Positions 34,968 to 43,800 of a stretch of DNA of 48,530 bases are shown here, one piece after another. Location of the stretch: positions 1 to 48,530 of the forward strand of contig RFSE01000022.1 in the NCBI GenBank assembly GCA_009924135.1, given 5' to 3'. This DNA is from Pseudomonadota bacterium (GTDB taxonomy: Bacteria > Verrucomicrobiota > Verrucomicrobiia > Limisphaerales > SXTU01). A program made the translations under genes and the position numbers. Positions within the stretch are counted from its first letter, which is position 1. Each line of letters begins with the position of its first letter. A model generated the notes under the pieces. It was not told the DNA's origin and did no database searches. It saw nothing but the letters and a program-made list of their open reading frames with translations.

Positions 34968-36140
34968 CTACGCGCCAGACCGTCGCGCCCAGCGCAGTTT
35001 CGCCGGAGATGAGCGAGGGTTGTCGCGACGTTCTTCCGGCGTGGGCCGGAGGATTTCTTCTGCAACGGCGGCGTAGAGACCGTCTCGCAGGCCGGCGGCA
35101 AAGGCCTTCTTCACGCGCCGGTCTTCGCCCGAATGGAAGGTCAGAATCGCCACGCGCCCGCCGGGATTCAGGCAGACGGGCAGATGGCGGAGCAGGGTGT
35201 CCAGCGCGCCAAACTCGTCATTCACCGCGATGCGCAAGGCCTGGAAGACCCGCCGCACGGTGAGGTCCACCTCATCCTTGCCCATTTTGGGTAAGGCAGC
35301 CCGAATCGCATCGGCCAGGGCGCGCGTGGTGGCGAAGGACTGCCGCGCCAGTGCGTCAGCGAGGAGCGTGGCGCGCGGTTCGTCGGCGTTTTCGATTAGC
35401 AGGGCGGCCAGGGCCTCTGGCGAAGTCTTGGCGAGCAGGGCGGACACGGGCTGGCCGCGCTGGGGGTTCATGCGCATGTCGAGCGGACCGTCGGACTTCG
35501 TGGAGAACCCGCGCGCCGGATCATCCAGTTGCATGGACGAAACGCCGAGGTCAGCGAGAATGCAGTCGGCTCCCGTCCGGTAGCAGCCGACATCAGGAGG
35601 CTCTGACTGAGTTGGGTCTGGCGTCTCGGGTCTGGGATCTGGGGAAAAGTGCCCCTCTTCGCCTCGGCTGCTACCGATGAATGCGGCCAGCGCCTGCGGC
35701 ACTCCCGCGTAGTTGCTGCGGACGGCGGTAAACGTCTCCGGGCCGAAACCGGCTTCGCGCAGGCGGGCCTCGGTCTTGGGCAGCTCGATCGGGTCCGCAT
35801 CCAGCCCGAGCAGCCGGCCGCCGGGCTGGAGCTTCGCCAGGATTTCGCGCGCATGGCCGCCATAGCCGAGCGTGCAATCCACCGCCACCTCGCCGGGCTT
35901 GGGCGCGAGCACCTCGAGAATCTCCGCGACCATGATGGGACGGTGCGTGCCGGCGGGGGTCTTGCCGGACGCGATCACCTTGGCAACCGTCTCGCCGTAA
36001 CGTTGGGGATCGCGCTCCTTGTATTTGTCCTCGAACCGGCGCGGGTTCTTGCCCGAGTAACGCGGGCGGCGTCGATGCGGCGTCACGGGCGGGGTCGCGG
36101 GCGCGGGGCTGTCAGATGAAGGAGGCGGTGAATCGGTCAC
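34968..36140 (-). CDS. rsmH: 16S rRNA (cytosine1402-N4)-methyltransferase with an in-frame repeat insertion
   Basis: RsmH (MraW) methylates N4 of C1402 in 16S rRNA; 390 residues here against about 310 usually. SAM-binding VDCTLGYGGH, LADLGVSSMQLDD, GRVAILTFHSGEDRRVK and the family end WARRSG are present. The extra length has two sources: an N-terminal tail of about 65 residues (YSGKNPRRFEDKY... is a strongly charged segment) and a 33-residue insertion at about 155-188, coded by the 99-bp repeat at 35578-35676. GTG 36140 is chosen as the start. An ATG at 36275 lies inside an inverted repeat and would add repeat-coded residues. The ATG at 35933 is too late, because it would leave out the HRP segment. 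No mraZ, ftsL or ftsI is adjacent, so the usual division cluster is broken here. Start confidence is moderate. Confidence 0.9.
   Translation of the reverse strand: MTDSPPPSSDSPAPATPPVTPHRRRPRYSGKNPRRFEDKYKERDPQRYGETVAKVIASGKTPAGTHRPIMVAEILEVLAPKPGEVAVDCTLGYGGHAREILAKLQPGGRLLGLDADPIELPKTEARLREAGFGPETFTAVRSNYAGVPQALAAFIGSSRGEEGHFSPDPRPETPDPTQSEPPDVGCYRTGADCILADLGVSSMQLDDPARGFSTKSDGPLDMRMNPQRGQPVSALLAKTSPEALAALLIENADEPRATLLADALARQSFATTRALADAIRAALPKMGKDEVDLTVRRVFQALRIAVNDEFGALDTLLRHLPVCLNPGGRVAILTFHSGEDRRVKKAFAAGLRDGLYAAVAEEILRPTPEERRDNPRSSPAKLRWARRSGA
35578..35676 (-). repeat. 99-bp inverted-repeat element inside rsmH
   Basis: Perfect 13-bp terminal inverted repeats (cggtagcagccga at 35578-35590, complement at 35664-35676) bound a 99-bp segment. 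Its centre has four 7-bp units (gtctggc, gtctcgg, gtctggg, atctggg) at 35616-35643. It is read through in the rsmH frame as 33 codons without a stop. Confidence 0.93.
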
Positions 36141-36195
36141 GTTGCTGGCGAGTTTGGTGCCATTCTGGCCGGAGCGCAATGCAGTGCTGGTATTC

Positions 36196-36347
36196 CCGGT
36201 AGGGTGAGACTCAGTCGAACCCCAGTTCGAGCGTGGCGAGGCGAGTGCCGCGAGCTTCCTGGGGCGGATGTGCAACGGCCGAGATGCTTGCTCCGCTCGC
36301 GCCTCCTGCGTCGGCAGATGGGGTTCGACGGAGTCTTACCCTACCGG
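36196..36347. repeat. 152-bp inverted-repeat element between rsmH and a small membrane-protein gene
   Basis: The 29-bp arms 36196-36224 and 36319-36347 are complements with few mismatches and are shared with 34535-34563. The internal 94 bp are themselves GC-rich and partly self-complementary. The element supplies the stop codon and last residues of the gene ending at 36341 and the sequence upstream of rsmH. Confidence 0.9.
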
Positions 36348-36760
36348 ATCGGTTCGAGCGAATGGCCCAGCGCGTGAAGGCTGCAACGTGGCAGTTCGTT
36401 GACTGCGCCGAGAGAGTAAGTCCCTTCGGCTGGACACGAAGGTATCTGGCCTTGCTTGAGATAGGGGGCAAGGTCGGCTGTTTGAGCGGTGGTGGAGGTA
36501 TCTGGCTTCGTCAGAGTCGCCCAGCTTCTCTTTGCTTCGGCGAGCTGCTTCAAGTTGGCGATGCAGGAGTTTCTCTGTGCTGTTGAGCGGGCTGGTTTTG
36601 CGCTCGGCAAAGCAATCATCAAAAAGAGAACCGCCCAAGCTGATGACGCCACGAACCCGACCTTTGATGCGTTGCGGCGTTGGTAATAGTGGATTGAAAC
36701 CAATACCATCGGGCCAAAGGCCACTATGACAAGAATGGTGAGTAGTTGCGGGTCACTCAT
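36341..36760 (-). CDS. Prepilin-like/DUF small membrane protein
   Basis: A 139-residue protein. Two hydrophobic segments lie at about 5-24 and 33-52. After these comes a soluble tail with NSCIANLKQLAEAKRSWA, a PSCPAEGTYSLG segment and PRCSLHALGHSL, a pattern typical of type II secretion pseudopilin-like proteins of Verrucomicrobiota. The usual prepilin peptidase site and single N-terminal helix are not seen, so this is a variant. AAGGAG six bases upstream makes ATG 36760 convincing. It begins three bases after the stop of the larger propeller gene upstream, so they form an operon. Its last four residues and stop lie inside a repeat element. Confidence 0.72.
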   Translation of the reverse strand: MSDPQLLTILVIVAFGPMVLVSIHYYQRRNASKVGFVASSAWAVLFLMIALPSAKPARSTAQRNSCIANLKQLAEAKRSWATLTKPDTSTTAQTADLAPYLKQGQIPSCPAEGTYSLGAVNELPRCSLHALGHSLEPIR

Positions 36761-36763
36761 ACA

Positions 36764-39124
36764 TCACTCCTTCGGCACCTGATTCAGCGTGTAGTGCACC
36801 GTGTCATTCCTTAGCTCCTCACCCCGACTGTTCTTCACCCCCAGCGCCCGCAGCATGATGACGTGACGCGGGGTCATGCCTTCCACCGTCAGCCGCACGC
36901 TCAGCCGGTCATCCGCCACGGCAGCGTGGGTCACGCGCACGGGCGGGCCGGGGATTTTCTCGTCGCGGTCCTTCTCGGGGGCGTTGTGTTTGCCATCGTA
37001 GGCGTAGGTGTATTGGGTGGCGTCCCAGTTCTCGGGGTTGCCGGCGAGCGTGGCGTCCACGGGTTGCGTGAAGGCCACCACGAAGCCGTTCGGGCGCGCG
37101 GACACGGTCTTGAACTCGAAGGGGGACCGGCCCTTGAAGGTCACGCGGTCCAGCGAGTGCGGCTGCGGCGCGATGCTCGTCCAATGGCCCATGCGCAGGC
37201 CGCCGACGTAGAGCCGGCTGTCCGGTCCGTAGGCGAGGCGGTTCACGCCGGAGGCAAAGCCTTTCACGAACGGAAACACCGCGCCTTGCCACCGGCCGTT
37301 CACCTTCTCCAGCGCGACGCGGAAGACGGCGGCGTTTTGGAATTCACCGACGAGCATCTGTCCCGCAAACGGCCCGAAACGTACGTCGCCCACGGTTGCG
37401 ATACCGCTGACGGACCGCACCCACGCATAGGGGAACCACACGGCGGGCGGGGTGAAGTTGGTGTCGCCGTTGAACTGGGCGGGTGGCGCGGGCCACGCGC
37501 TGGGATGGCCGTAGAAGTTCGTTGCTTGCAGGTGGTTCAGCTTGTTCGCGGCGATCCAGTGGCCCTGATTGTCGGTCATGAAGAGGTCGCCACGGTATTC
37601 GCCGAAGCCGTTGGGCACGCGCAGGCCGGAGCAGAAGGGATCGGTCCGCCAGGTGTCCGCGAAGGGGACTTCACCGGTGTTGTTCGGGTGCGGGGTGATC
37701 TTCAGACACCAGCCCATTCCGGTGATCTCGGGCATGGTCCGATGGCCCGTAATCAACGCGCCGAGGACGCCGCTCTCGTCCACCAGCGGCCCGGTGGCGA
37801 AGGAGTGATAATTCCCCGTGTATCCCCAGGCATCACTGACGCACTCGAACACATCCGCCACGCCGTCGCCGTCCGTGTCGCGCAGGCGGGTCAGTTCGCA
37901 CTTCTGCATCACATAGATGGCTCCGCCAATGACGCGTAGTCCGCCGGGTTCGTTCAGGCCGCTCGCGTAGCGATGCCACTTCGCCGCCTTCGGATCGCCC
38001 GCCGTGCCTTCGATGAGGAAGACCTCCCCTTGATACGTGGCGATGGCGAGATTGCCATCGGGCAGAAAGTCCATGCCGGCGACGGTGAGCTTGAGTTCTT
38101 TGGGAATGGGAAAGTGTTCGATGGCGTAGAAGTCATCGCCTCCGGGCTTGTCCGTGAAGTCCGGGTCGGGCAGGTAAACGGGCGCGGCGTTGGTGCGGCT
38201 GCGAGCGGTGGGCAGGGGTTTTAACGGACCGGCGAGTTGCTTGGCCAGTGCGCTCGCCGTGTTCAGGTCCGCACACAACGCCGTGGCGATTTCAAATGTC
38301 TGCGGCTGTTCGCTGGGAGCCACGGCGACGCGCAACGAGACCTTGCGACTGGCGACGTTGTTCGTAATCAGCGCGGAGTAAGGCCCCTTGCCATCGCGTT
38401 CGCCGACGAGGAATTCGGTGACTGGCGCGGTGGATACGAGCGGAATGAAACTGCCGCCGGGCAGCCCGCGCAGCACGGCCACGAGCACGCCGGACGAAGT
38501 GCGGATGCCCTGCGCGCCGGAGGCTCCGAGGAGGTTGACGGGATCGCCAAGTTCGTCGTGCGCATTGAAGCGGACGCGGCGGGTGAGGGGAGCGAGGTCA
38601 AAACGGCGGATGATGACGTTGTGTTCGCCCACGCGTTCGAGCCGGGGCGATTCAATGACGCCGACCGAGGGATCGCCGGGCGGGTACAACTCATAGACGA
38701 AGGCCGTCGCGCCACCCCGCGTGCTGTGGCCTTTGAAGCGCGTGTGCGGACCGTCCGACTCCGCCGAGACGGCATCGAACGACCACGGACCGCGCGCGAG
38801 GCTGCCCCAGAGCCGCGTGCCGGTGTAGTCGCACACGAATCGCGCGGCGGTGCCGGTGTAGGGCGGGCCGTAGAGGTTCAGCGGCTCGCCCTGCCAGACG
38901 GTGTGGGTGCGAAGCAGCAGGGCGTCGAAGGCAAGGTGAACGTTGGTGGCCAGCGGTACGACGATGCTCCGGCTGGACTGGGCCATTGGCGCGCGACGGA
39001 AGGGGAGATCGGGGGCGTCGTGCGCCGGTTGAATGAGTGCCGGGGTTGCGGTCTTTGGTGCCGGTACCTGTGCGAACGCAGTCACGCAGAGCAGGAACCA
39101 GCTCGCGAGGACGAGGCAGGGCAT
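36764..39124 (-). CDS. Exported DUF6797-type / sorbosone-dehydrogenase-like propeller protein
   Basis: A 786-residue exported protein with a signal peptide at about 1-18 (MPCLVLASWFLLCVTAFA). Residues about 60-330 resemble the N-terminal DUF6797 region; about 360-700 is a glucose/sorbosone dehydrogenase-like propeller (VAGMDFLPDGNLAIATYQGEVFLIEG without gaps is one blade; later GHPSAWP and GDVRFGPFAGQMLVGEF). A calcium-loop-like DTDGDGVADVFE lies between blades. The last 90 residues form an Ig-like domain. Enzymes of this fold oxidise sugars with PQQ, but PQQ residues were not verified. ATG 39124 is preferred over 39295 because of the signal peptide; a 7-bp-arm palindrome (39114-39132) straddles the start codon. 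It is the first gene of a two-gene unit with the prepilin-like gene. Confidence 0.84.
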   Translation of the reverse strand: MPCLVLASWFLLCVTAFAQVPAPKTATPALIQPAHDAPDLPFRRAPMAQSSRSIVVPLATNVHLAFDALLLRTHTVWQGEPLNLYGPPYTGTAARFVCDYTGTRLWGSLARGPWSFDAVSAESDGPHTRFKGHSTRGGATAFVYELYPPGDPSVGVIESPRLERVGEHNVIIRRFDLAPLTRRVRFNAHDELGDPVNLLGASGAQGIRTSSGVLVAVLRGLPGGSFIPLVSTAPVTEFLVGERDGKGPYSALITNNVASRKVSLRVAVAPSEQPQTFEIATALCADLNTASALAKQLAGPLKPLPTARSRTNAAPVYLPDPDFTDKPGGDDFYAIEHFPIPKELKLTVAGMDFLPDGNLAIATYQGEVFLIEGTAGDPKAAKWHRYASGLNEPGGLRVIGGAIYVMQKCELTRLRDTDGDGVADVFECVSDAWGYTGNYHSFATGPLVDESGVLGALITGHRTMPEITGMGWCLKITPHPNNTGEVPFADTWRTDPFCSGLRVPNGFGEYRGDLFMTDNQGHWIAANKLNHLQATNFYGHPSAWPAPPAQFNGDTNFTPPAVWFPYAWVRSVSGIATVGDVRFGPFAGQMLVGEFQNAAVFRVALEKVNGRWQGAVFPFVKGFASGVNRLAYGPDSRLYVGGLRMGHWTSIAPQPHSLDRVTFKGRSPFEFKTVSARPNGFVVAFTQPVDATLAGNPENWDATQYTYAYDGKHNAPEKDRDEKIPGPPVRVTHAAVADDRLSVRLTVEGMTPRHVIMLRALGVKNSRGEELRNDTVHYTLNQVPKE
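36767..36772 (-). promoter_or_regulatory. Shine-Dalgarno site for the prepilin-like gene
   Basis: AAGGAG on the minus strand with a six-base spacer to the ATG at 36760. It overlaps the last codons of the upstream gene, consistent with coupled translation. Confidence 0.65.
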
Positions 39125-39726
39125 GCCTGCCTTCCGTGTGCCGGGGCACAGACCGCCGCTACAGGGGCAGTAGGCGTGTCTGAATGGTTTGGCACCAGGT
39201 CGCACCCAGCCAGCCATCGGCCGGTAGGATTGCCGGGGTGAAGCACGCGGACGGACTTCATGGGGAGTCGCACGAGCGCATTGTAATGCGGCCATCTCCG
39301 GCGGCGAGCGGGAATCTTACGGAGTACTGGCCAGCGACGTAAAATCCTCGGCGGAGAAGGTGACACGAAATCTTGCCTGGCAACCGTGTCTGGCTACTTG
39401 AACGAACAGGCCTTGGTGGTGAGAGTTCCGTGCCCAACTTCCTCTGCTCGTGGCGCACCCAATGCATGGCAAATTGGCTTGCGGTGGCGGGTGAAGAGTA
39501 CTCCCAGTTCGGTGGTTTTGTTCTGCTTGGCAATCCGCTTGTGACACTCACGCTGCGCTGGCGGCCGGCAAAGGGCGTCGTTTGTGTTTTGTAAGACTTA
39601 ATCCCGATGAAAATCGGGGTAAGCACTTTCGCACCGTGTTCCTGTTTGGAATACGGAGGAACGGTGCAGGGGAACTTTCACCCCTTTTTTCGGAATCAAG
39701 GGGTGGCGGAGGCAGCCGGAATTACT
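39125..39726. other. 602-bp interval with repeat fragments and no recognised gene
   Basis: Bases 39150-39166 repeat 17 nt of the element at 26157-26261. At 39603-39618 cccgat and atcggg close a GAAA tetraloop, a stable small hairpin. Short open frames exist on both strands (one of 73 codons at 39373-39594), but none shows a family motif. Promoters for the leftward propeller gene should lie near its right flank at 39125-39250. Confidence 0.6.
39603..39618. repeat. GNRA-type hairpin
   Basis: Six-base stem cccgat/atcggg with loop gaaa. It lies 108 bp downstream (minus strand) of the outer-membrane barrel stop. It has no T-run, so its role as a 3' end is uncertain. Confidence 0.5.
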
Positions 39727-40785
39727 TTAGAACCGGTAGCTTACACCCGCCCCGATGCCCAGGCCGTCGGAGAGGTTCATTTCGGCCGAGCGGGTCGGGC
39801 CGTTGTGATGCAGCGTCTCCTGCCACGTGTGCCGCACCTCGACATGCGCGTCCCATCGTTCACTGAGCTGCCGGCTGACCCGCACCGCGCTGAACCAGCC
39901 TGCCCACGCATTCACATACGAACTCTGCCCCGCCTGGTTGATCGGCGCGATGTTCGCGGCCGCCACCGTGATCTGCTCGTTGTAACTCAGGCTCGAAAAA
40001 CCCACGCCCAAGGCCAGCCCACCTTGGATGCCCACCGACCATTTGTCGTTGGGCACCCAGTCCAGCGCCGGGCCCACCCGGAACTGGAGCGCGTTTAACT
40101 CCAGTTTGCGCACGCCGGTGACCGCCGCCGGCACGGTGGTTTCCGTCCGCGTCGGAGTGCTGCCAATAATGGGGCTGCCGGGCAACGCAGTGAACGGGCC
40201 GCTGTAAGGCGCTGCGCCGGGGAACAGGGTCACACCCCCGAGTTGAAACACATCCGTGATCAGGTCCACGGTCGAGTTGGGTGCGCCGTTCTGCTGCCAC
40301 TTGAAGTTCTGATACGCGCCGCCCAGTTCCCAGCTCAAGCGCCAGTGGTTCCCGGCTTTCCAGTCGTAGCGATAAAAGAGTTCCACGCCGGGAAAGGGCT
40401 TGTTGTCGAGGTTTCGCGCGTAGTCCCCGCCGTTGAGCTGCACGCTGTGCAGATCCACAGTCCCGGCACCCACGACGTTGTTGACCTGCGCGTCGCTGGC
40501 GTAACCGAAGAACGAGGTGCTGGGCGGACCGCCGAGCACCGCCGGAGCGTTGCCGCTGGAGTCCACCCGGTTGTAGCCGTCGTCATACGTGCGGTCGGCG
40601 GTGCCCCCGGCGGCGGGGCCGGGGCTGGTCGCCCGCGTGGCGGTGAAGCGGGCGTGGGCGTTCAACCAGGTGGGCACGGTGACGCCGAAGTGATGGCGCG
40701 AGGCCGCCGGGTCGTTCAGGTTTTGCGCGGCGGCGGCGAGCGGCAGCGCGCAGGTGCCGGCCAGAAGCAGGGAGGTGCGGTTCAT
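39727..40785 (-). CDS. Outer-membrane beta-barrel protein
   Basis: A 352-residue exported protein with a signal peptide at about 1-20 (MNRTSLLLAGTCALPLAAAA). The body alternates polar and aromatic residues in many beta strands and ends GAGVSYRF with C-terminal Phe, the BAM recognition signature of outer-membrane barrels. Not recognised as a named porin. It starts 21 bp after the stop of the giant surface protein, so the two are probably co-transcribed. A role in anchoring or exporting the giant protein is inference from this arrangement. No Shine-Dalgarno is visible. Confidence 0.82.
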   Translation of the reverse strand: MNRTSLLLAGTCALPLAAAAQNLNDPAASRHHFGVTVPTWLNAHARFTATRATSPGPAAGGTADRTYDDGYNRVDSSGNAPAVLGGPPSTSFFGYASDAQVNNVVGAGTVDLHSVQLNGGDYARNLDNKPFPGVELFYRYDWKAGNHWRLSWELGGAYQNFKWQQNGAPNSTVDLITDVFQLGGVTLFPGAAPYSGPFTALPGSPIIGSTPTRTETTVPAAVTGVRKLELNALQFRVGPALDWVPNDKWSVGIQGGLALGVGFSSLSYNEQITVAAANIAPINQAGQSSYVNAWAGWFSAVRVSRQLSERWDAHVEVRHTWQETLHHNGPTRSAEMNLSDGLGIGAGVSYRF

Positions 40786-40806
40786 GGGAATGAAGTGGGT
40801 AAGGGA

Positions 40807-43800
40807 TTAGTTGCCCGTGACGATCTGGTAGAACCGGCCCAACCCCGGCGCGGAGTCGGTGTTCGGGGCGCCTTCGTCCATCCAGTTCAGGCGGTTGCCA
40901 GTACCGATGATGTTGACGGGCGAGGTCTTCCACGGGTCGCCGACGGCGTCCTTGTATTGCACGTAGTAAATCCTTCCTGCGACCGTGGGGAATTCGATGT
41001 AGAATTTCACCCGGCCATCCGGGGCGTAACCGCGCCGGGCGAGGACGGCTTGGGCCACCGGGTTGCTCACCGGCGGGATGACGCGGGACTGGTTGAGCAA
41101 TTCCAGCTTGAGGCCGGGGGTGACCGGCGTGCCGCGCCTGGTGGAGTAGTATTCCAGCGTCAGCGTCTGAGTGGAGCCGGAGGGGACCGGCAGGTTGTAT
41201 TCGATGTAGGGCAGGCCACCATTGGTTATGCTGGCGTTGCGCAGCATCACTCCCGCTGGCAGGTTGGTCGCGGTGATCCGCAGGGCCGCGAAGTCAAAGG
41301 GCGTGTGGTTCACCACGCTGACCTTTTGCTCATACAAGCTCGTCTGCGGGTTGAAAATCGGGGTGCCAAACGTGCTGTTGTACGTCGAGTCGCCTGTCAC
41401 GCTCGTGAGCAAGGGCTGGTAGATCACAACTGGGACCGTGATCAGGTCGGTGGTGCCATCGCTGTACTGCACCGTCACGGTGATCGTCGTGCGGTTGGTC
41501 GAGCCGTCCTGGCCGCCCACGGGCAGCACATTGACCACGTTGCTCGCTGCATTGAAGCTGATGCCCTGCACGAAATTCGTGTCCAGCGCGTTGGGACCAT
41601 TGGTCACCGCCACCACGTTGGTCACCGTGCGCGTCGGAGTGTTCAGCGAGTCCAGGGACACTTTGGGAATGCCCCCCAGCGTCGGCACTTCGATGTAAAT
41701 GGGTACCGTGGTGGGCACCACGTTGGTCTGGCCGCCGATCGGCGTGTCGTCCACCGTCGCCACGGTCAGGAGGTCTCCGCCAAAGGCATTGGTGAACGAC
41801 AAGTAGGTCAGCGTCTGCAATGCCGCGTTAAGGTTGGCGATGCTGCCGTAGAGGGCCAGGTTGGTCGTGCTGTTGCCTGCTACTTCCAGCCCGTTGGTGG
41901 TTGGCACCGTCACCGTGCCGTTGGTCACGGTCAGGGTGACCGTCAAATTGGTGCTGTCCGGATCGGACACGTAGATCGAGTTGTCCACTGCGTTGGTGAC
42001 TGTGAAGTAAAGCGGCTTGTTCGAACTGTTGGTCTGCGTGCCGGGTACCGTGTTCACCGGCGGCGCAAACACCGTGATGGTGAACTGCTGTGGCTCGCTG
42101 GAGTCGTTGCCGCCGTTGGCGGTGCCGCCCGTATCCTGCGCCGTCACCGTCACGTGCGCCACGCCATAAGCATTCGCCGCCGGCGTGAAGGTCAGGGTCC
42201 CGCCGTTGGGCACCGCGCCCGCCGGACGGATGCTGATACCAGCAGGCGCGCGGGGACCCACCGTGCTGATCGCGGGCTGCACGCTGAACAGCGGGGTGTT
42301 GTCGTTGGTCACGTGGAAGTTCACGGTCTGGCCCGACTCATCCTGCGGGCCGCGTGAAACTGCGCTGGCGAAACTGGTGCGGCTGTAGGCCCCGCTGTTC
42401 TCATCGACCAGCACGTTGCCCGCGAGCTGGAAGGTCGGCGGATCGTTCACGGGCGTAACGTTGATCACGAAGGTGTTCGTGCTCTTGTCCACGCCAACCG
42501 TTTCAAGGAACTGCGGCCGGCGGTTGTTATTGGGGAGGGTGGTACCGCCGCTGTCCTGCACAACCACGGTCACCGTGGCAGTGCCGTTGGAGTTCGCCGC
42601 TGTCGTGAAGGTCAGCTTCCCGTTATTGTCAATTGCCGGAGCCACACTGAAGAGGCCCGCGTTGTCAACGGTCACCGTATAACCCACCAGCGTCTGGTCC
42701 GCTTCGTTGGGTGGGCCGGGCGAGAAGGTGGCGAAGCCCGGGAGGCTCTGCGCGCCCGCATCCTCCAACACCGTCACCGGGTTTTGTGCAAAGGTCACGC
42801 TTGGGGCATCGTTCACCGGCAGGACCACGAGAGTGAACGTGTTCGTGCTCTTGTCCACGCCACCCGGCAGGGGTGGAAGCGACAACGCGGCCGGCTGACG
42901 GCCGGTGCCCCCGCTGTCCTGCGCCACCACGGTCACGATGGCCGTGCCGTTGGAGTTCGCCGCAGGTGTGAAGGTCAGCTGGCCACTGTTGTCAATCGCC
43001 GGAGCCACACTGAAGAGGCCCGCATTGTCCACGCTCACGGCGTAGCCCACCAGCGTCTGATCTGCTTCGTTGGGTGGACCGGCCAAGAAGGTGGCAAAGG
43101 CGGCGAGACTCTGCGCTCCCGCGTCCTCCAACACCGTCACCGTGCTTTGCGCGAAGGTCACACTGGGCGCGTCGTTCACCGGCGTGACCGTCACCACGAA
43201 GGTGTTCGTCACCGCCAAGTCCCCCGCGTCGGTCGCACTCACGCTGATTTGGCTGGTGCCGTTGCTGTTCGCGGTGAAGGCCAGCGTCAGGTTCGTACCC
43301 TGCGTGATCGTCGCCGTCACCAAGCCGCTGTTTGTGTTCGCCACCACGGCGTAGGTCAGGCTCACGGCCGGTGTCTGAGCGTCGGCAAATACGGCGGTGA
43401 GGTTCCTCACCACGTTCGCCGCGTCTTCGTTCACGCTGAAACCCTGAATGGCACTCGCGACCGTGGGCGGCGTGTTAAGGGTGGTGATGGTGAAGGTTTG
43501 CGCCGCGCTGGTGTCCACGCCGCCATTGGCCGTGCCGCCATTGTCGTGAGCCTGCACCGTCACCGTGGCCGTGCCCACGGCCGAGACCAGCGGCGTGAAG
43601 GTAAGGGTGCCGTTGGCGTCAATCGCCGGTTGCACGCTGAAGAGCGAATTGTTGTCGTTCGAGACCAGAAAATTCACCACTTGAGCCGATTCGTCCACCG
43701 GGCCGGGCGAGATGGCCGTGGCAAAGGTGTTCGACGTCACCAGCCCGCTGTCCGCTGGCACGCTGAGGGCATAAGCCGTCGTAAATTTACTCACCGTGGT

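Noticed and set aside
35933..35933. ATG at 35933 as the start of rsmH
   Set aside because: It would remove the conserved HRP residues just before MVAEIL that correspond to the usual N-terminal HxxV motif of RsmH.
7493..36347. Inverted repeats considered as insertion sequences
   Set aside because: All are about 85-155 bp with no transposase frame, and no target-site duplication could be confirmed by eye. They are listed as small non-autonomous repeats only.
39373..39594. A 73-codon plus-strand frame in the gene-poor spacer
   Set aside because: No motif, no ribosome binding site and an overlapping open frame on the other strand; coding cannot be supported.
39661..39700. A possible rho-independent terminator (ggggaactttcacccc followed by a T-run)
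   Set aside because: The stem has only four pairs and the T-run faces the plus strand, where no gene ends nearby.
40243..42357. A 704-codon plus-strand frame across the barrel gene and the end of the giant gene
   Set aside because: It runs through the stop of one minus-strand gene and the start of another, has no family features, and is Arg/His/Val-rich shadow sequence.
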